From positions 1 to 18,315 of the forward strand of contig SFQY01000024.1 in the NCBI GenBank assembly GCA_004562395.1: a stretch of DNA of 18,315 nt. The letters run 5' to 3'. Below, one piece after another: positions 7,631 through 13,945 of the stretch (within the stretch, counting starts at the first letter, position 1; every line of letters begins with the position of its first letter). Under the pieces are notes generated by a model. It was not told where the DNA came from. It was given only the letters and a program-made list of their open reading frames with translations, and did no database searches. This DNA is from a bacterium (GTDB lineage: Bacteria; Bacillota; Clostridia; Oscillospirales; Oscillospiraceae). The translations under genes and the position numbers were made by a program.

Positions 7631-7703
7631 AATCGGTTTTTGATTCTTTTATTATATAGGAAACCCGCAAAAATTACAATCACAAAATCGAAAGAAACCG
7701 ATT
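7631..7703. promoter_or_regulatory. Inverted repeat bracketing the ATPase promoter
   Basis: AATCGGTTT (7631-7639) and its complement AAACCGATT (7695-7703) lie on either side of the -35/-10 pair, 55 bp apart, and both are followed inward by a related GATT/AATC motif. The placement suggests paired operator half-sites or a loop-forming regulator site. This is inference; no known regulator motif is recognised. Confidence 0.4.
7651..7679 (-). promoter_or_regulatory. Internal promoter for ATPase and permease genes
   Basis: On the minus strand TTGTAA (complement of 7674-7679), 17 bp and a perfect TATAAT (complement of 7651-7656). The leader to the ATG at 7613 is about 30 nt. Confidence 0.65.
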
Positions 7704-7723
7704 TTTCAATCAATTTCACCAGT

Positions 7724-7755
7724 AAAAAATATCCCCCGGGAAACCCGGGGGATAT
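7724..7755 (-). terminator. Strong intrinsic terminator or attenuator after the BMP lipoprotein gene
   Basis: ATATCCCCCGGG/CCCGGGGGATAT forms a perfect 12-bp stem around a 3-nt loop, followed on the minus strand by six Ts (complement of 7724-7729). It lies 21 bp past the lipoprotein stop codon and before the ATPase promoter, so most lipoprotein transcripts should end here. That fits a high binding-protein to transporter ratio. Confidence 0.9.
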
Positions 7756-7776
7756 CCTGTCTGGAATCAGATCGGA

Positions 7777-8958
7777 TTAGCCGATGTAGTTGACAGTGGT
7801 GTTCTCGCTGACGGTGGGATGCACAGCGGAATCGGAGCTGTTGTCCACAACGATGGTGCCGGCAGCAACGGCGTCCTTCACGGTGTTGTACTCGTCAACG
7901 GTGAAGGTGGTCAGTCTCCAGGAGTCCGCATCGGTGGGCAGACCAACGTACTCGCCCTCAGCCAGGGAGAAGTTGGAAACCTTGCCGCCGTAGACATCCC
8001 AGGAGCCGCTGTTCAGAGCCTCCAGAACGGTCTCGGTGACGTTCTGCAGCTGCTTCATAGCGGAGGTGATGATGCACTCGTCAATGTAGGACTGGTCAAC
8101 GTCAACACCGATGACCTTGGCGCCGTACTTGTTGGCAGCCTCCACAGCGGAGGTGTAGATGCCGCCGCCGCAGGCGAAGACGACCTCGGTACCGGCCTGG
8201 TACCAGCCTTCCATCTTAGCGGTGGTCTCGGGAGTGCCGTAGAACTGGCCGCCGTAGGTGTAGTTGATGTCAACCTTCACACCCATCTCAGCAGCGGCAG
8301 CGTCAGCGCCCTGAACGAAGCCATAGCCGTAACGGATAACAGCGGGAACAGCCATGCCGCCCAGGAAGCCCAGCTTGGTGTAGCCGTCCTTCACGGCAGC
8401 GTAACCGGCCAGATAACCGGCCTGCTCCTCGGAGAAGGTCAGGCAGGCAACGTTGGCGGTGGGCTCGTAGTAGGTAGCGTAGTCAACGGTCAGGTCGCCG
8501 GAAGCGACGTCGACAGCGATGAAGTGGACATCGGGATACTGATCCATGACAACAGTCAGGGTAGCGCCGAACAGGAAGCCGGGCATAACGATGGTGTCAG
8601 CGCCCTCGGCAACAGCCTGAGCGATGGACAGCACACGGGCGTCCAGAGAGTCCTCGGTGGGCTGATAGTAGGTGTACTCCACACCGTTGGCGGAACACCA
8701 AGCCTCAACACCCTGCCAGCAGGCCTGGTTGAAGGACTCGTCATCGATGGTGCCCACGTCGGTCACCAGAGCGACCTTGGTGATGTTGGCGGCAGCGGGA
8801 GCCTCGGTCTCAGCGGCGGGAGCCTCAGTCTCGGCAGCGGGAGCCTCGGTGGCAGGAGCCTGAGTCTCGGGAGCCTTGGTTTCTGTCTTGCCGGAGCCGC
8901 AGGCCACGAGGGAAACCGCCATGGCCAGAACCAGCAGCAGAGCCAGAATCTTCTTCAT
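7777..8958 (-). CDS. BMP-family nucleoside-binding lipoprotein
   Basis: The 393-residue protein starts with a lipoprotein signal peptide (MKKILALLLVLAMAVSLVAC) with the lipobox LVAC and lipidated Cys20. A low-complexity linker at about 21-58, made of repeated TEAPAAE-like units, tethers the binding domain to the membrane. The mature domain opens with KVALVTDVGTIDDESFNQACW, the landmark of the basic membrane protein / PnrA-like purine-nucleoside receptor family, and continues as a two-lobed periplasmic-binding fold (GGMAVPAVIRYGYGFVQGA, FACGGGIYTSAVEAA). It captures nucleosides outside the cell for the ABC transporter encoded downstream. The ribosome binding site is GGAGGAAT. It has its own promoter and terminator. 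Nucleoside specificity is supported by the adjoining salvage genes. Confidence 0.93.
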   Translation of the reverse strand: MKKILALLLVLAMAVSLVACGSGKTETKAPETQAPATEAPAAETEAPAAETEAPAAANITKVALVTDVGTIDDESFNQACWQGVEAWCSANGVEYTYYQPTEDSLDARVLSIAQAVAEGADTIVMPGFLFGATLTVVMDQYPDVHFIAVDVASGDLTVDYATYYEPTANVACLTFSEEQAGYLAGYAAVKDGYTKLGFLGGMAVPAVIRYGYGFVQGADAAAAEMGVKVDINYTYGGQFYGTPETTAKMEGWYQAGTEVVFACGGGIYTSAVEAANKYGAKVIGVDVDQSYIDECIITSAMKQLQNVTETVLEALNSGSWDVYGGKVSNFSLAEGEYVGLPTDADSWRLTTFTVDEYNTVKDAVAAGTIVVDNSSDSAVHPTVSENTTVNYIG

Positions 8959-9008
8959 GTTTCATTCCTCCAAAAATTTAAAGTTTTGGTAAAAGGGATA
9001 CCTGATTC

Positions 9009-9037
9009 ATTGTCGCACATTTCTGTGAAAAAATCAA
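9009..9037 (-). promoter_or_regulatory. Candidate promoter of the BMP lipoprotein gene
   Basis: On the minus strand TTGATT (complement of 9032-9037), a 17-bp spacer and GACAAT (complement of 9009-9014), each matching consensus at 4 of 6 positions. The leader would be about 45 nt. Confidence 0.45.
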
Positions 9038-9145
9038 CACATTTCGCAAAAATTTTATAGCACTTTCCCAGGCAGACCCTTTCCCTGTCCGGAAAATACC
9101 GGATTTGGCCGTAACAGAGCCTCTTTCGGAAAAACGCTCCGGTTC

Positions 9146-9556
9146 TCAGCCCATATGCTCCCGGGCGGAGAATCCGAAGGGCAGCAGCTGGGCCAGGGTC
9201 CTGGTCTCGTAGCCGTCTCCGGCATCGGCCATATAGATCAGGAAGTCGTCCCGGCAGAACTCCCGCATCACCTGCCGGCAGACGCCGCAGGGCGGGAACA
9301 GGCCGGTGATCACGCCGTCTTTGCCTCCGCAGACCGCAATGGCGGTGAAATCCCGGTGGCCGTCATACACCGCCTTGAAAAAAGCGGTCCGCTCAGCGCA
9401 GTTGGTGGGACCATAGGCGGCGTTTTCAATGTTGCAGCCCTGGTAGACCGTGCCGTCGGCGCACAGCAGCGCCGCCCCCACCTTGAAGCCGGAGTAGGGT
9501 ACATAGGCGTGGGTCATGGCCTCCTTTGCCAGGTCAATGAGTTTTTCAGGTGTCAA
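9146..9556 (-). CDS. cdd: Cytidine deaminase
   Basis: This 136-residue enzyme deaminates cytidine and deoxycytidine to uridine and deoxyuridine. The zinc and catalytic signature is complete: NCAERTAFF provides the first Cys ligand and proton-shuttling Glu, and PPCGVCRQ the other two Cys ligands. YVPYSGFKVGAALL is the usual N-terminal strand. The start was set at the TTG at 9554-9556 because a strong AAGGAGG (complement of 9564-9570) lies 7 nt upstream and the length then fits the tetrameric Cdd family. A longer reading to 9694 would translate a repeat palindrome (as FWRGRAPALP) and was rejected. It is last in the salvage cluster, 58 bp after the transposase gene. A REP hairpin lies directly upstream of its ribosome binding site. 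Confidence 0.93.
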   Translation of the reverse strand: MTPEKLIDLAKEAMTHAYVPYSGFKVGAALLCADGTVYQGCNIENAAYGPTNCAERTAFFKAVYDGHRDFTAIAVCGGKDGVITGLFPPCGVCRQVMREFCRDDFLIYMADAGDGYETRTLAQLLPFGFSAREHMG

Positions 9557-9576
9557 TTTTGAACCTCCTTCCCATG

Positions 9577-9600
9577 GTAGGGCGGGGGCTCGCCCCCGCC
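9577..9600 (+). repeat. REP-like palindrome 1 (GTAG foot)
   Basis: A GTAG foot (9577-9580) is followed by GGCGGGGGC and GCCCCCGCC, perfect 9-bp arms around TC. It lies between the transposase stop and the cdd ribosome binding site and is the mirror partner of the copy at 9981-10004. No T-run follows, so it is not a classical terminator. Confidence 0.85.
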
Positions 9601-9614
9601 AAAACGTCACCGTT

Positions 9615-10115
9615 TCAGATATCCTCCGGATTTTGCAGCCAATTTGCAGGATTTGCATCGATATATTGCCAACATTCCTGATACGCCTTTTCATTACGCA
9701 AAACAGTTTCGTAAAAGGATACCTGAAACAGCTTTTGTCCCGGAGTGTGAAAAAATTGGTTGCAGGCTCTGGTGGTCAAAGATTTATATGTGCCTACCAC
9801 ATCCATCAACGTTGGACATAAAGCCGCTCCTGCCATTCCTTCTGTCAATCGAATGATTGCATGAATGTGGGTCGGCATGATCACATACTTGTCTATCACC
9901 ACATTGGGATACCGCTTTTCCAACGCTAACAGTTGCTGCTCGGCAATTTCTCCCACTGCGGTCAATGAAATCACTGCCCCGGCGGGGGCAAGCCCCCGCC
10001 CTACTCTGGACAGCAGCGGCGCATCCGATGCTGCGTGAATCGTCACATAATAGTAACCCGGAAGGCTGTAATCATATTTTTTTAGTCGTGGATGTTTTCG
10101 TTGGGAATACTCCAT
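9615..10115 (-). CDS. REP-associated tyrosine transposase (RAYT, IS200-like Y1 family)
   Basis: The 166-residue protein has the landmarks of single-strand Y1 transposases of the RAYT branch. These are the opening RKHPRLKKYDYSLPGYYYVT, the HUH motif H83-I84-H85 in MPTHIHAIIRL, and the C-terminal segment SFYETVLRNEKAYQECWQY with IDANP following. Y151 there is the likely nucleophile by analogy with IS200-type TnpA. Such enzymes act on REP palindromes with a GTAG foot. One such palindrome lies in this reading frame (residues about 38-45, VGRGLAPA) and another 15 bp past the stop. The ATG at 10115 lies inside deoB, overlapping it by 34 bp. No clear ribosome binding site of its own is obvious. The frame is intact with all catalytic residues, so it may be active. 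Confidence 0.85.
   Translation of the reverse strand: MEYSQRKHPRLKKYDYSLPGYYYVTIHAASDAPLLSRVGRGLAPAGAVISLTAVGEIAEQQLLALEKRYPNVVIDKYVIMPTHIHAIIRLTEGMAGAALCPTLMDVVGTYKSLTTRACNQFFHTPGQKLFQVSFYETVLRNEKAYQECWQYIDANPANWLQNPEDI
9981..10004 (-). repeat. REP-like palindrome 2, inside the transposase reading frame
   Basis: Read on the minus strand, GTAG is followed by GGCGGGGGC/GCCCCCGCC-type arms around TT. The copy is in frame with the transposase and encodes VGRGLAPA. With the copy at 9577 it forms a mirrored pair with GTAG at both outer ends. Confidence 0.85.
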
Positions 10116-11278
10116 ATCATTTCCTTCGCAAAGCTTCTGCCCGGAGTCTCGTATTCCACGCCCAGCAGCTCGGTGACCGTGGCGGCGATGTCCGCGTAGC
10201 TTCCCCGGGTGCCCAGGCTGCCGGGCTTCACGGCTTTGCCCAGAACCAGCAGGGGGACATATTCCCGGGTGTGGTCGGTGGTTGCGGTGTAGGCGGGGTC
10301 GCAGCCGTGGTCGGCGGTGATCATCACCAGATCCTCCTCCCCCAGCCGGGGCAGGAACTCTCCCAGCCAGGCGTCAAACTCCGACAGTGCCTTCGCGTAG
10401 CCGTCAATGTCCCGGCGGTGGCCGTAGAGCATGTCAAAATCCACCAGGTTCACAAAGCACAGGCCGTGGAAATCCTTCCCGGCGTAGTCCATGGCATGGT
10501 CCATACCGTCGGCGTTGCTCTTGTTGAACACATGCTCCGTGGTGCCCTGACCGGCAAAAATATCGTTGATCTTGCCCACGGCGATGGAATCCAGCCCGGC
10601 GGCCTTGATGGCGTCCAGCATGGTGGGCGCGGGAGGCTCCAGGGAGAAGTCATGCCGGTTACTGGTCCGCCGGAAGCCGTTCACCGGATCTCCCACAAAG
10701 GGACGGGCGATGACCCGGCCCACGCCGTGCTTTCCCCGGAGGATGCCTCTGGCCTTGCGGCAGGCGTCGTAAAGCTCCTGCAGGGGGATCTTCTCCTCAT
10801 GGGCCGCCACCTGGAACACAGAGTCGGCGGAGGTATAGAGAATCCACTTGCCGGTATCCAGCTGCTCCTGGCCGTAATCCCGGATCACGTCGGTGCCGGA
10901 ATAGGGCAGGTTGCACAGCCAGCCCCGGCCGGTGGCCGCCTCAAAGGCGTCCAGCACCTCTTTCGGAAAGCCCTGGGGATAGGTGGGCAGCGGGTTCGGG
11001 GACACCACACCCGCGATCTCCCAGTGGCCGATGGTGGTATCCTTACCCATGGAGGCCTCCGTCAGACGGGCCACGGCTCCGGTGGGAGCGGCGGGCTTGG
11101 GCAGGCAGTCCACCCCGTCGATACAGCCTAACCCGGCGGCAATCATGTTGGGAATGTGCAGCTTATCCGACGTGGCGCAGGAACCCAGCGTATTGACGCC
11201 CACGTCTCCGAAGCGCTCCGAATCCGGCATCGCCCCGATGCCAAAGGAATCCAATACAATCAAAAAAATCCGCTTCAT
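10082..11278 (-). CDS. deoB: Phosphopentomutase
   Basis: The 398-residue cytoplasmic enzyme interconverts (deoxy)ribose 1-phosphate and 5-phosphate, linking nucleoside phosphorolysis to DeoC and the pentose pathway. It shows the alkaline phosphatase superfamily metal sites: D10 in FLIVLDSFGIG, the KDTTIGHWE segment with T81 at the position of the phosphorylated Thr, and MITADHGCDPAYTATTDHT near the C-terminus. A GAGGTGAG ribosome binding site precedes the ATG. It follows deoD by 33 bp. Its last residues (WSIPNENIHD) are read through the first codons of the transposase gene in another frame and go beyond the usual GRSF-type end, so the native C-terminus was probably replaced on insertion. All catalytic elements are upstream, so it should still function. 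Confidence 0.95.
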   Translation of the reverse strand: MKRIFLIVLDSFGIGAMPDSERFGDVGVNTLGSCATSDKLHIPNMIAAGLGCIDGVDCLPKPAAPTGAVARLTEASMGKDTTIGHWEIAGVVSPNPLPTYPQGFPKEVLDAFEAATGRGWLCNLPYSGTDVIRDYGQEQLDTGKWILYTSADSVFQVAAHEEKIPLQELYDACRKARGILRGKHGVGRVIARPFVGDPVNGFRRTSNRHDFSLEPPAPTMLDAIKAAGLDSIAVGKINDIFAGQGTTEHVFNKSNADGMDHAMDYAGKDFHGLCFVNLVDFDMLYGHRRDIDGYAKALSEFDAWLGEFLPRLGEEDLVMITADHGCDPAYTATTDHTREYVPLLVLGKAVKPGSLGTRGSYADIAATVTELLGVEYETPGRSFAKEMIWSIPNENIHD

Positions 11279-11311
11279 GAACTCACCTCACAGAACCTTT
11301 TTCATTCTGCA

Positions 11312-12058
11312 TTATTTGTTTTCCATGGCCACGGCCACGTCCAGGGCCACCTTCATCATGGTGGTGAAGGCGGTCTGGCGCTCCTCGGAGGTGGTCTCCA
11401 CGCCCTTCAGCACGTGATCGGAGATGGTGCAGATGCACAGGCCCCGCTTGCCGTAGCGGGCTGCGTTCATGTACAGGGCGGCGGCCTCCATTTCCAGAGC
11501 CATGACGCCCATCTTCTTCAGGCCGTAGACACTGTCCAGACCTTCGGGGACACCCTCATGGTCACCGTAGAACACGTCGGAGGAATTGACGTTGCCCACA
11601 TGGTACACCGCACCGTTGGCCTCAGCGGCCTTGACCGCCTCGGTCAGCAGCTCCCAGGAGGCGATGGGGGCAAAGGTGCCCGGCAGATGGAACTGTTTGG
11701 CCCAGTTGGAATCGGTGCAGGCGCCCTGGGCAATCACCAGGTCATAGAGGTTGATATCCTCCTGAATGGAGCCGGCGGAGCCCACCCGGATGATGTTCTC
11801 CACGCCGTAGCCGGTAAACAGCTCGTGGGAGTAGATGCCGATGGCAGGCATACCCATGCCGGAGGCCATGACGGAGACCCGGACGCCCTTGTACAGGCCG
11901 GTGTAGCCCTGAACCCCCCGGACATTGTTGACCAGCACGGGGTTTTCCAGGAAGTTCTCCGCGATGAATTTGGACCGCAGGGGATCTCCGGGCATCAGGA
12001 CCGTTTTGGCAAAGTCACCGGGCTTGGCGGAAATATGAGGAGTGGGAGTGGTTAACAT
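11312..12058 (-). CDS. deoD: Purine-nucleoside phosphorylase, DeoD type
   Basis: This 248-residue enzyme phosphorolyses purine (deoxy)nucleosides to free base and (deoxy)ribose 1-phosphate. Signatures of the hexameric trimer-of-dimers class are LMPGDPLRSKFIAE (phosphate contact), VRGVQGYTGLYKG, SVMASGMGMPAIGIYSHEL, IIRVGSAGSI, the substrate-gripping ALEMEAAALY, and CTISDHV with the catalytic Asp. Length matches E. coli DeoD (239) with a small N-terminal addition. A strong AAAGGTGAT ribosome binding site precedes the ATG. It is followed by deoB after 33 bp. The 319-bp gap to deoC upstream is taken up largely by a repeat element, so transcription across it may be modulated. Confidence 0.96.
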   Translation of the reverse strand: MLTTPTPHISAKPGDFAKTVLMPGDPLRSKFIAENFLENPVLVNNVRGVQGYTGLYKGVRVSVMASGMGMPAIGIYSHELFTGYGVENIIRVGSAGSIQEDINLYDLVIAQGACTDSNWAKQFHLPGTFAPIASWELLTEAVKAAEANGAVYHVGNVNSSDVFYGDHEGVPEGLDSVYGLKKMGVMALEMEAAALYMNAARYGKRGLCICTISDHVLKGVETTSEERQTAFTTMMKVALDVAVAMENK

Positions 12059-12200
12059 AACATATCACCTTTCTTATCACAAAATCAGCGCGAAAGCAAA
12101 ATTCAAAGTTTCCCTCATTTTGCATTCTATTTTTAATGGTATCTATTCAGACAAACGAAACATCTTTTGCTATAAATGATCGTTTATCGTCGCTCCCACT

Positions 12201-12224
12201 GTAGGGCGGGGGCTTGCCCCCGCC
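12201..12224 (+). repeat. REP-like palindrome 3
   Basis: GTAG foot followed by GGCGGGGGC/GCCCCCGCC-type arms around TT, inside element C. Confidence 0.85.
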
Positions 12225-12285
12225 GACGTACCAATGGTTTTGCATATCCGCGTCTAACGCAGCCGAGCATGTATCCAACCTGCTC

Positions 12286-12309
12286 GGCGGGGGCAAGCCC
12301 CCGCCCTAC
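12286..12309 (-). repeat. REP-like palindrome 4
   Basis: Mirror copy of palindrome 3, with GTAG at its right end on the minus strand. The two bracket 61 bp inside element C. Confidence 0.85.
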
Positions 12310-12377
12310 GAATGGTGCAAACATAAACGATCATTTATCTGTGTTTTCTGACCACGATTGGATAGTTACATTTGATT

Positions 12378-13064
12378 TTAATAGCTTCCGTCGTTCTGGG
12401 CCTGCTTGCCCGCCTCCATGGCCTTGGCCAGCTTGACGATGCGGGAGGTGCCCAGACGGGAGGCTCCCAGTTCGATGAACTTCTCCGCGTCCTCCAGGCT
12501 GGAGATGCCGCCGGCGGCTTTGATCTTCACATGTGGCGCCACATGGGCGGCGAACAGCTCCACATCGTGGAAGGTGGCTCCCGCCTTGCTGAAGCCGGTG
12601 GAGGTCTTGATATAGTCCGCGCCGGAATCGGAGACGCACTTGCACAGGGCGATCTTCTCCTGGTCCGTCAGCAGGCAGGTCTCGATGATGACCTTCAGGA
12701 GCTTCCCCTTGCAGGCGGCCTTGATGGCGGCGATCTCTGCGGTGATATCGTCCCACTTCCCATCCTTGGCCCAGCCGATATTGATGACCATATCCACCTC
12801 GTCGGCCCCATTGTCCACGGCGTCGGAGGCCATAAAGCACTTGGCGGCGGTGGTGGCGTAGCCGTTGGGGAAGCCGATGACGGTGCAGATGGGCAGCTTC
12901 TCCCCCACATATGCCTTGGCCTGCTTCACATAGGAGGCGGGAATGCAGACGGAAGCGGTCTGATATTTCATGCCGTCGTCACAGATCTCCCGGATCTGTT
13001 CCCAGGTGGCCGTCTGGGCCAGCAGGGTATGGTCGCATTTGGCGAGAATTTCCTTCAGTTCCAT
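12378..13064 (-). CDS. deoC: Deoxyribose-phosphate aldolase
   Basis: This 228-residue class I aldolase splits 2-deoxyribose 5-phosphate into glyceraldehyde 3-phosphate and acetaldehyde, the last step of deoxynucleoside catabolism. Active-site residues are visible: Schiff-base K153 in DYIKTSTGF, proton-relay K182 in KIKAAGGI, and D91 in DEVDMVINIG. The start was set at the ATG at 13064, with AAAGGAG 8 nt upstream, rather than six codons earlier at 13082, which lacks a ribosome binding site and would begin within that motif. It follows tdk by 30 bp and is co-transcribed with it. The next gene, deoD, is 319 bp away beyond element C. Confidence 0.95.
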   Translation of the reverse strand: MELKEILAKCDHTLLAQTATWEQIREICDDGMKYQTASVCIPASYVKQAKAYVGEKLPICTVIGFPNGYATTAAKCFMASDAVDNGADEVDMVINIGWAKDGKWDDITAEIAAIKAACKGKLLKVIIETCLLTDQEKIALCKCVSDSGADYIKTSTGFSKAGATFHDVELFAAHVAPHVKIKAAGGISSLEDAEKFIELGASRLGTSRIVKLAKAMEAGKQAQNDGSY

Positions 13065-13094
13065 AAAATAAACTCCTTTCATCCGGTCCGCCGG

Positions 13095-13700
13095 TCAGGG
13101 GCGGCCGTGCAGCTTGATGACCTTTCGTTCCCGGATCCCCCGGATATAGCACTTGTGGCACATGGCGATATAGCTGTCATTTCCGCCCAGCACCACCTGG
13201 GCGCCTTCGGTAATGATGTGCCCGCTGCCGTCGATTCTGGCATTGACCGTGGCTTTGGCGCCGCAGTCACAGATGGTCTTGATCTCCAGGATGGAATCGG
13301 CCACCTCCATAAGCCGGCGGCTTCCCGGGAACAGCCGGGTCTGGAAATCCGTCCGCAGTCCGAAGCACATCACGGGAATGTTCTCATCGTTGACGATGGT
13401 CCGGAGCTGGTCGATCTGGTCTTCCGTCAGAAACTGGCACTCGTCCACAATGATCACATCGCAGCTTCCCCGTTTCGTCTCCCGGAACCGGTCGTAAATG
13501 TCCATTTCCGGTGGGATCACCTCCACCATGGCCTCCAGTCCGATGCGGCTACGCAGGATCTGCTGTCCGTCCCGGGTGTCGGCGCTGGGCTTGATGAGCC
13601 AGACGCTGAGGTCATTTTCCTCGTAATTGTATTTGGTGATCAGCGCCTGGGCCGTCTTGCTGGAGCCCATGGCGCCGTACTTAAAATAGAGCTTTGCCAT
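13095..13700 (-). CDS. tdk: Thymidine kinase
   Basis: This 201-residue type II thymidine kinase phosphorylates thymidine and deoxyuridine with ATP. It has the P-loop GAMGSSKT (9-16), Walker B and catalytic base DECQF (86-90, E87), and a structural zinc site formed by C144, C146, C181 and C184 (CDC and CHKC pairs) holding the lasso domain. The ATG at 13700 follows an AAAGGGAG ribosome binding site. A 45-codon upstream extension runs through the promoter and was rejected. It is the first gene of the salvage cluster, with a promoter 32 bp upstream. Linking a salvage kinase with catabolic deo genes lets the cell either keep or degrade imported thymidine. Confidence 0.95.
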   Translation of the reverse strand: MAKLYFKYGAMGSSKTAQALITKYNYEENDLSVWLIKPSADTRDGQQILRSRIGLEAMVEVIPPEMDIYDRFRETKRGSCDVIIVDECQFLTEDQIDQLRTIVNDENIPVMCFGLRTDFQTRLFPGSRRLMEVADSILEIKTICDCGAKATVNARIDGSGHIITEGAQVVLGGNDSYIAMCHKCYIRGIRERKVIKLHGRP

Positions 13701-13731
13701 ACTTCTCTCCCTTTCTCTGTTCGTATTTTTC

Positions 13732-13760
13732 ATTATACCTAAACGCCGGGTCGATTGCAA
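13732..13760 (-). promoter_or_regulatory. Promoter of the tdk-deo cluster
   Basis: On the minus strand TTGCAA (13755-13760), 17 bp, and perfect TATAAT (complement of 13732-13737), ahead of a leader of about 25 nt. Confidence 0.75.
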
Positions 13761-13775
13761 CCCCAAATCCCGGCG

Positions 13776-13792
13776 GTTTACACAATGTTTAC
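13776..13792. promoter_or_regulatory. GTTTAC direct repeat upstream of the tdk promoter
   Basis: GTTTAC occurs at 13776-13781 and 13787-13792, an 11-bp period that places both copies on the same helical face, 16-32 bp upstream of the tdk -35. This resembles an activator or repressor binding site, but no known regulator motif is recognised. Confidence 0.35.
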
Positions 13793-13821
13793 TTGCGCAG
13801 GAAGCGGTTGGATGATATACT
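13793..13821 (+). promoter_or_regulatory. Weak candidate promoter facing the DUF4349 gene
   Basis: TTGCGC (13793-13798), 17 bp and TATACT (13816-13821). The -35 is poor. If real it is divergent from the tdk promoter and would read across the repeat stretch toward the gene at 14329, about 500 bp away. Confidence 0.3.
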
Positions 13822-13845
13822 GAAAAAGGGAACACCCCAACCCGC

Positions 13846-13870
13846 GTAGGGGCGACCCTCGCGGTTGCCC
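13846..13870 (+). repeat. REP-like palindrome variant with GTAG foot
   Basis: A GTAG foot is followed by GGGCGACC and GGTTGCCC, arms that pair with one G-T wobble around CTCGC. Arm sequence differs from the other seven copies, suggesting a second class. Confidence 0.55.
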
Positions 13871-13893
13871 GTCGCCGAAGGCGCAGGGGATGC

Positions 13894-13945
13894 AGATATA
13901 AGATATGCGATATGAGATATAAGATGTGGTATCCCCTTCGGGGAT
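13894..13945. repeat. AT-rich direct repeats and small hairpin in the gene-free stretch
   Basis: AGATATAAGATAT (13894-13906) recurs as AGATATAAGAT (13915-13925) with GCGATATG between them. A compact palindrome ATCCCCTTCGGGGAT follows at 13931-13945. No coding frame or function is recognised. Confidence 0.5.

Larger units (their letters stand above)
12172..12338. mobile_element. MITE-like element C, perfect 16-bp inverted ends enclosing two REPs
   Basis: A 167-bp element bounded by ATAAATGATCGTTTAT (12172-12187) and its exact complement ATAAACGATCATTTAT (12323-12338). It contains REP-like palindromes in mirrored orientation (12201-12224 and 12286-12309) and, between them, an inverted GCCGAGCA/TGCTCGGC pair, so the whole unit can fold into nested hairpins. 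It has no coding capacity. It sits between deoC and deoD and accounts for about half of the 319-bp gap. The rest of the gap (12059-12171 and 12339-12377) is AT-rich, without a gene; it holds the deoD ribosome binding site and no convincing promoter. Confidence 0.75.

Noticed and set aside
5043..7643. An 866-codon open frame on the plus strand opposite the transporter genes, and similar long antisense frames at 136-1548, 3772-4965, 7819-9060, 9965-11131 and 12372-13742.
   Set aside because: They are complements of well-supported genes in GC-rich DNA, with compositions dominated by G, H, Q and D, no recognisable domains and no ribosome binding sites.
9557..9694. A 46-residue N-terminal extension of cytidine deaminase.
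   Set aside because: It translates a REP palindrome and the end of the transposase gene, and a strong ribosome binding site supports the internal TTG start.
12201..12309. REP palindromes as ordinary Rho-independent terminators.
   Set aside because: Stems are strong but none is followed by a T-run on either strand, and they recur inside coding and operon-internal positions.
13701..13835. A 45-residue N-terminal extension of thymidine kinase.
   Set aside because: It would be translated through the -10 and -35 of the gene's own promoter.
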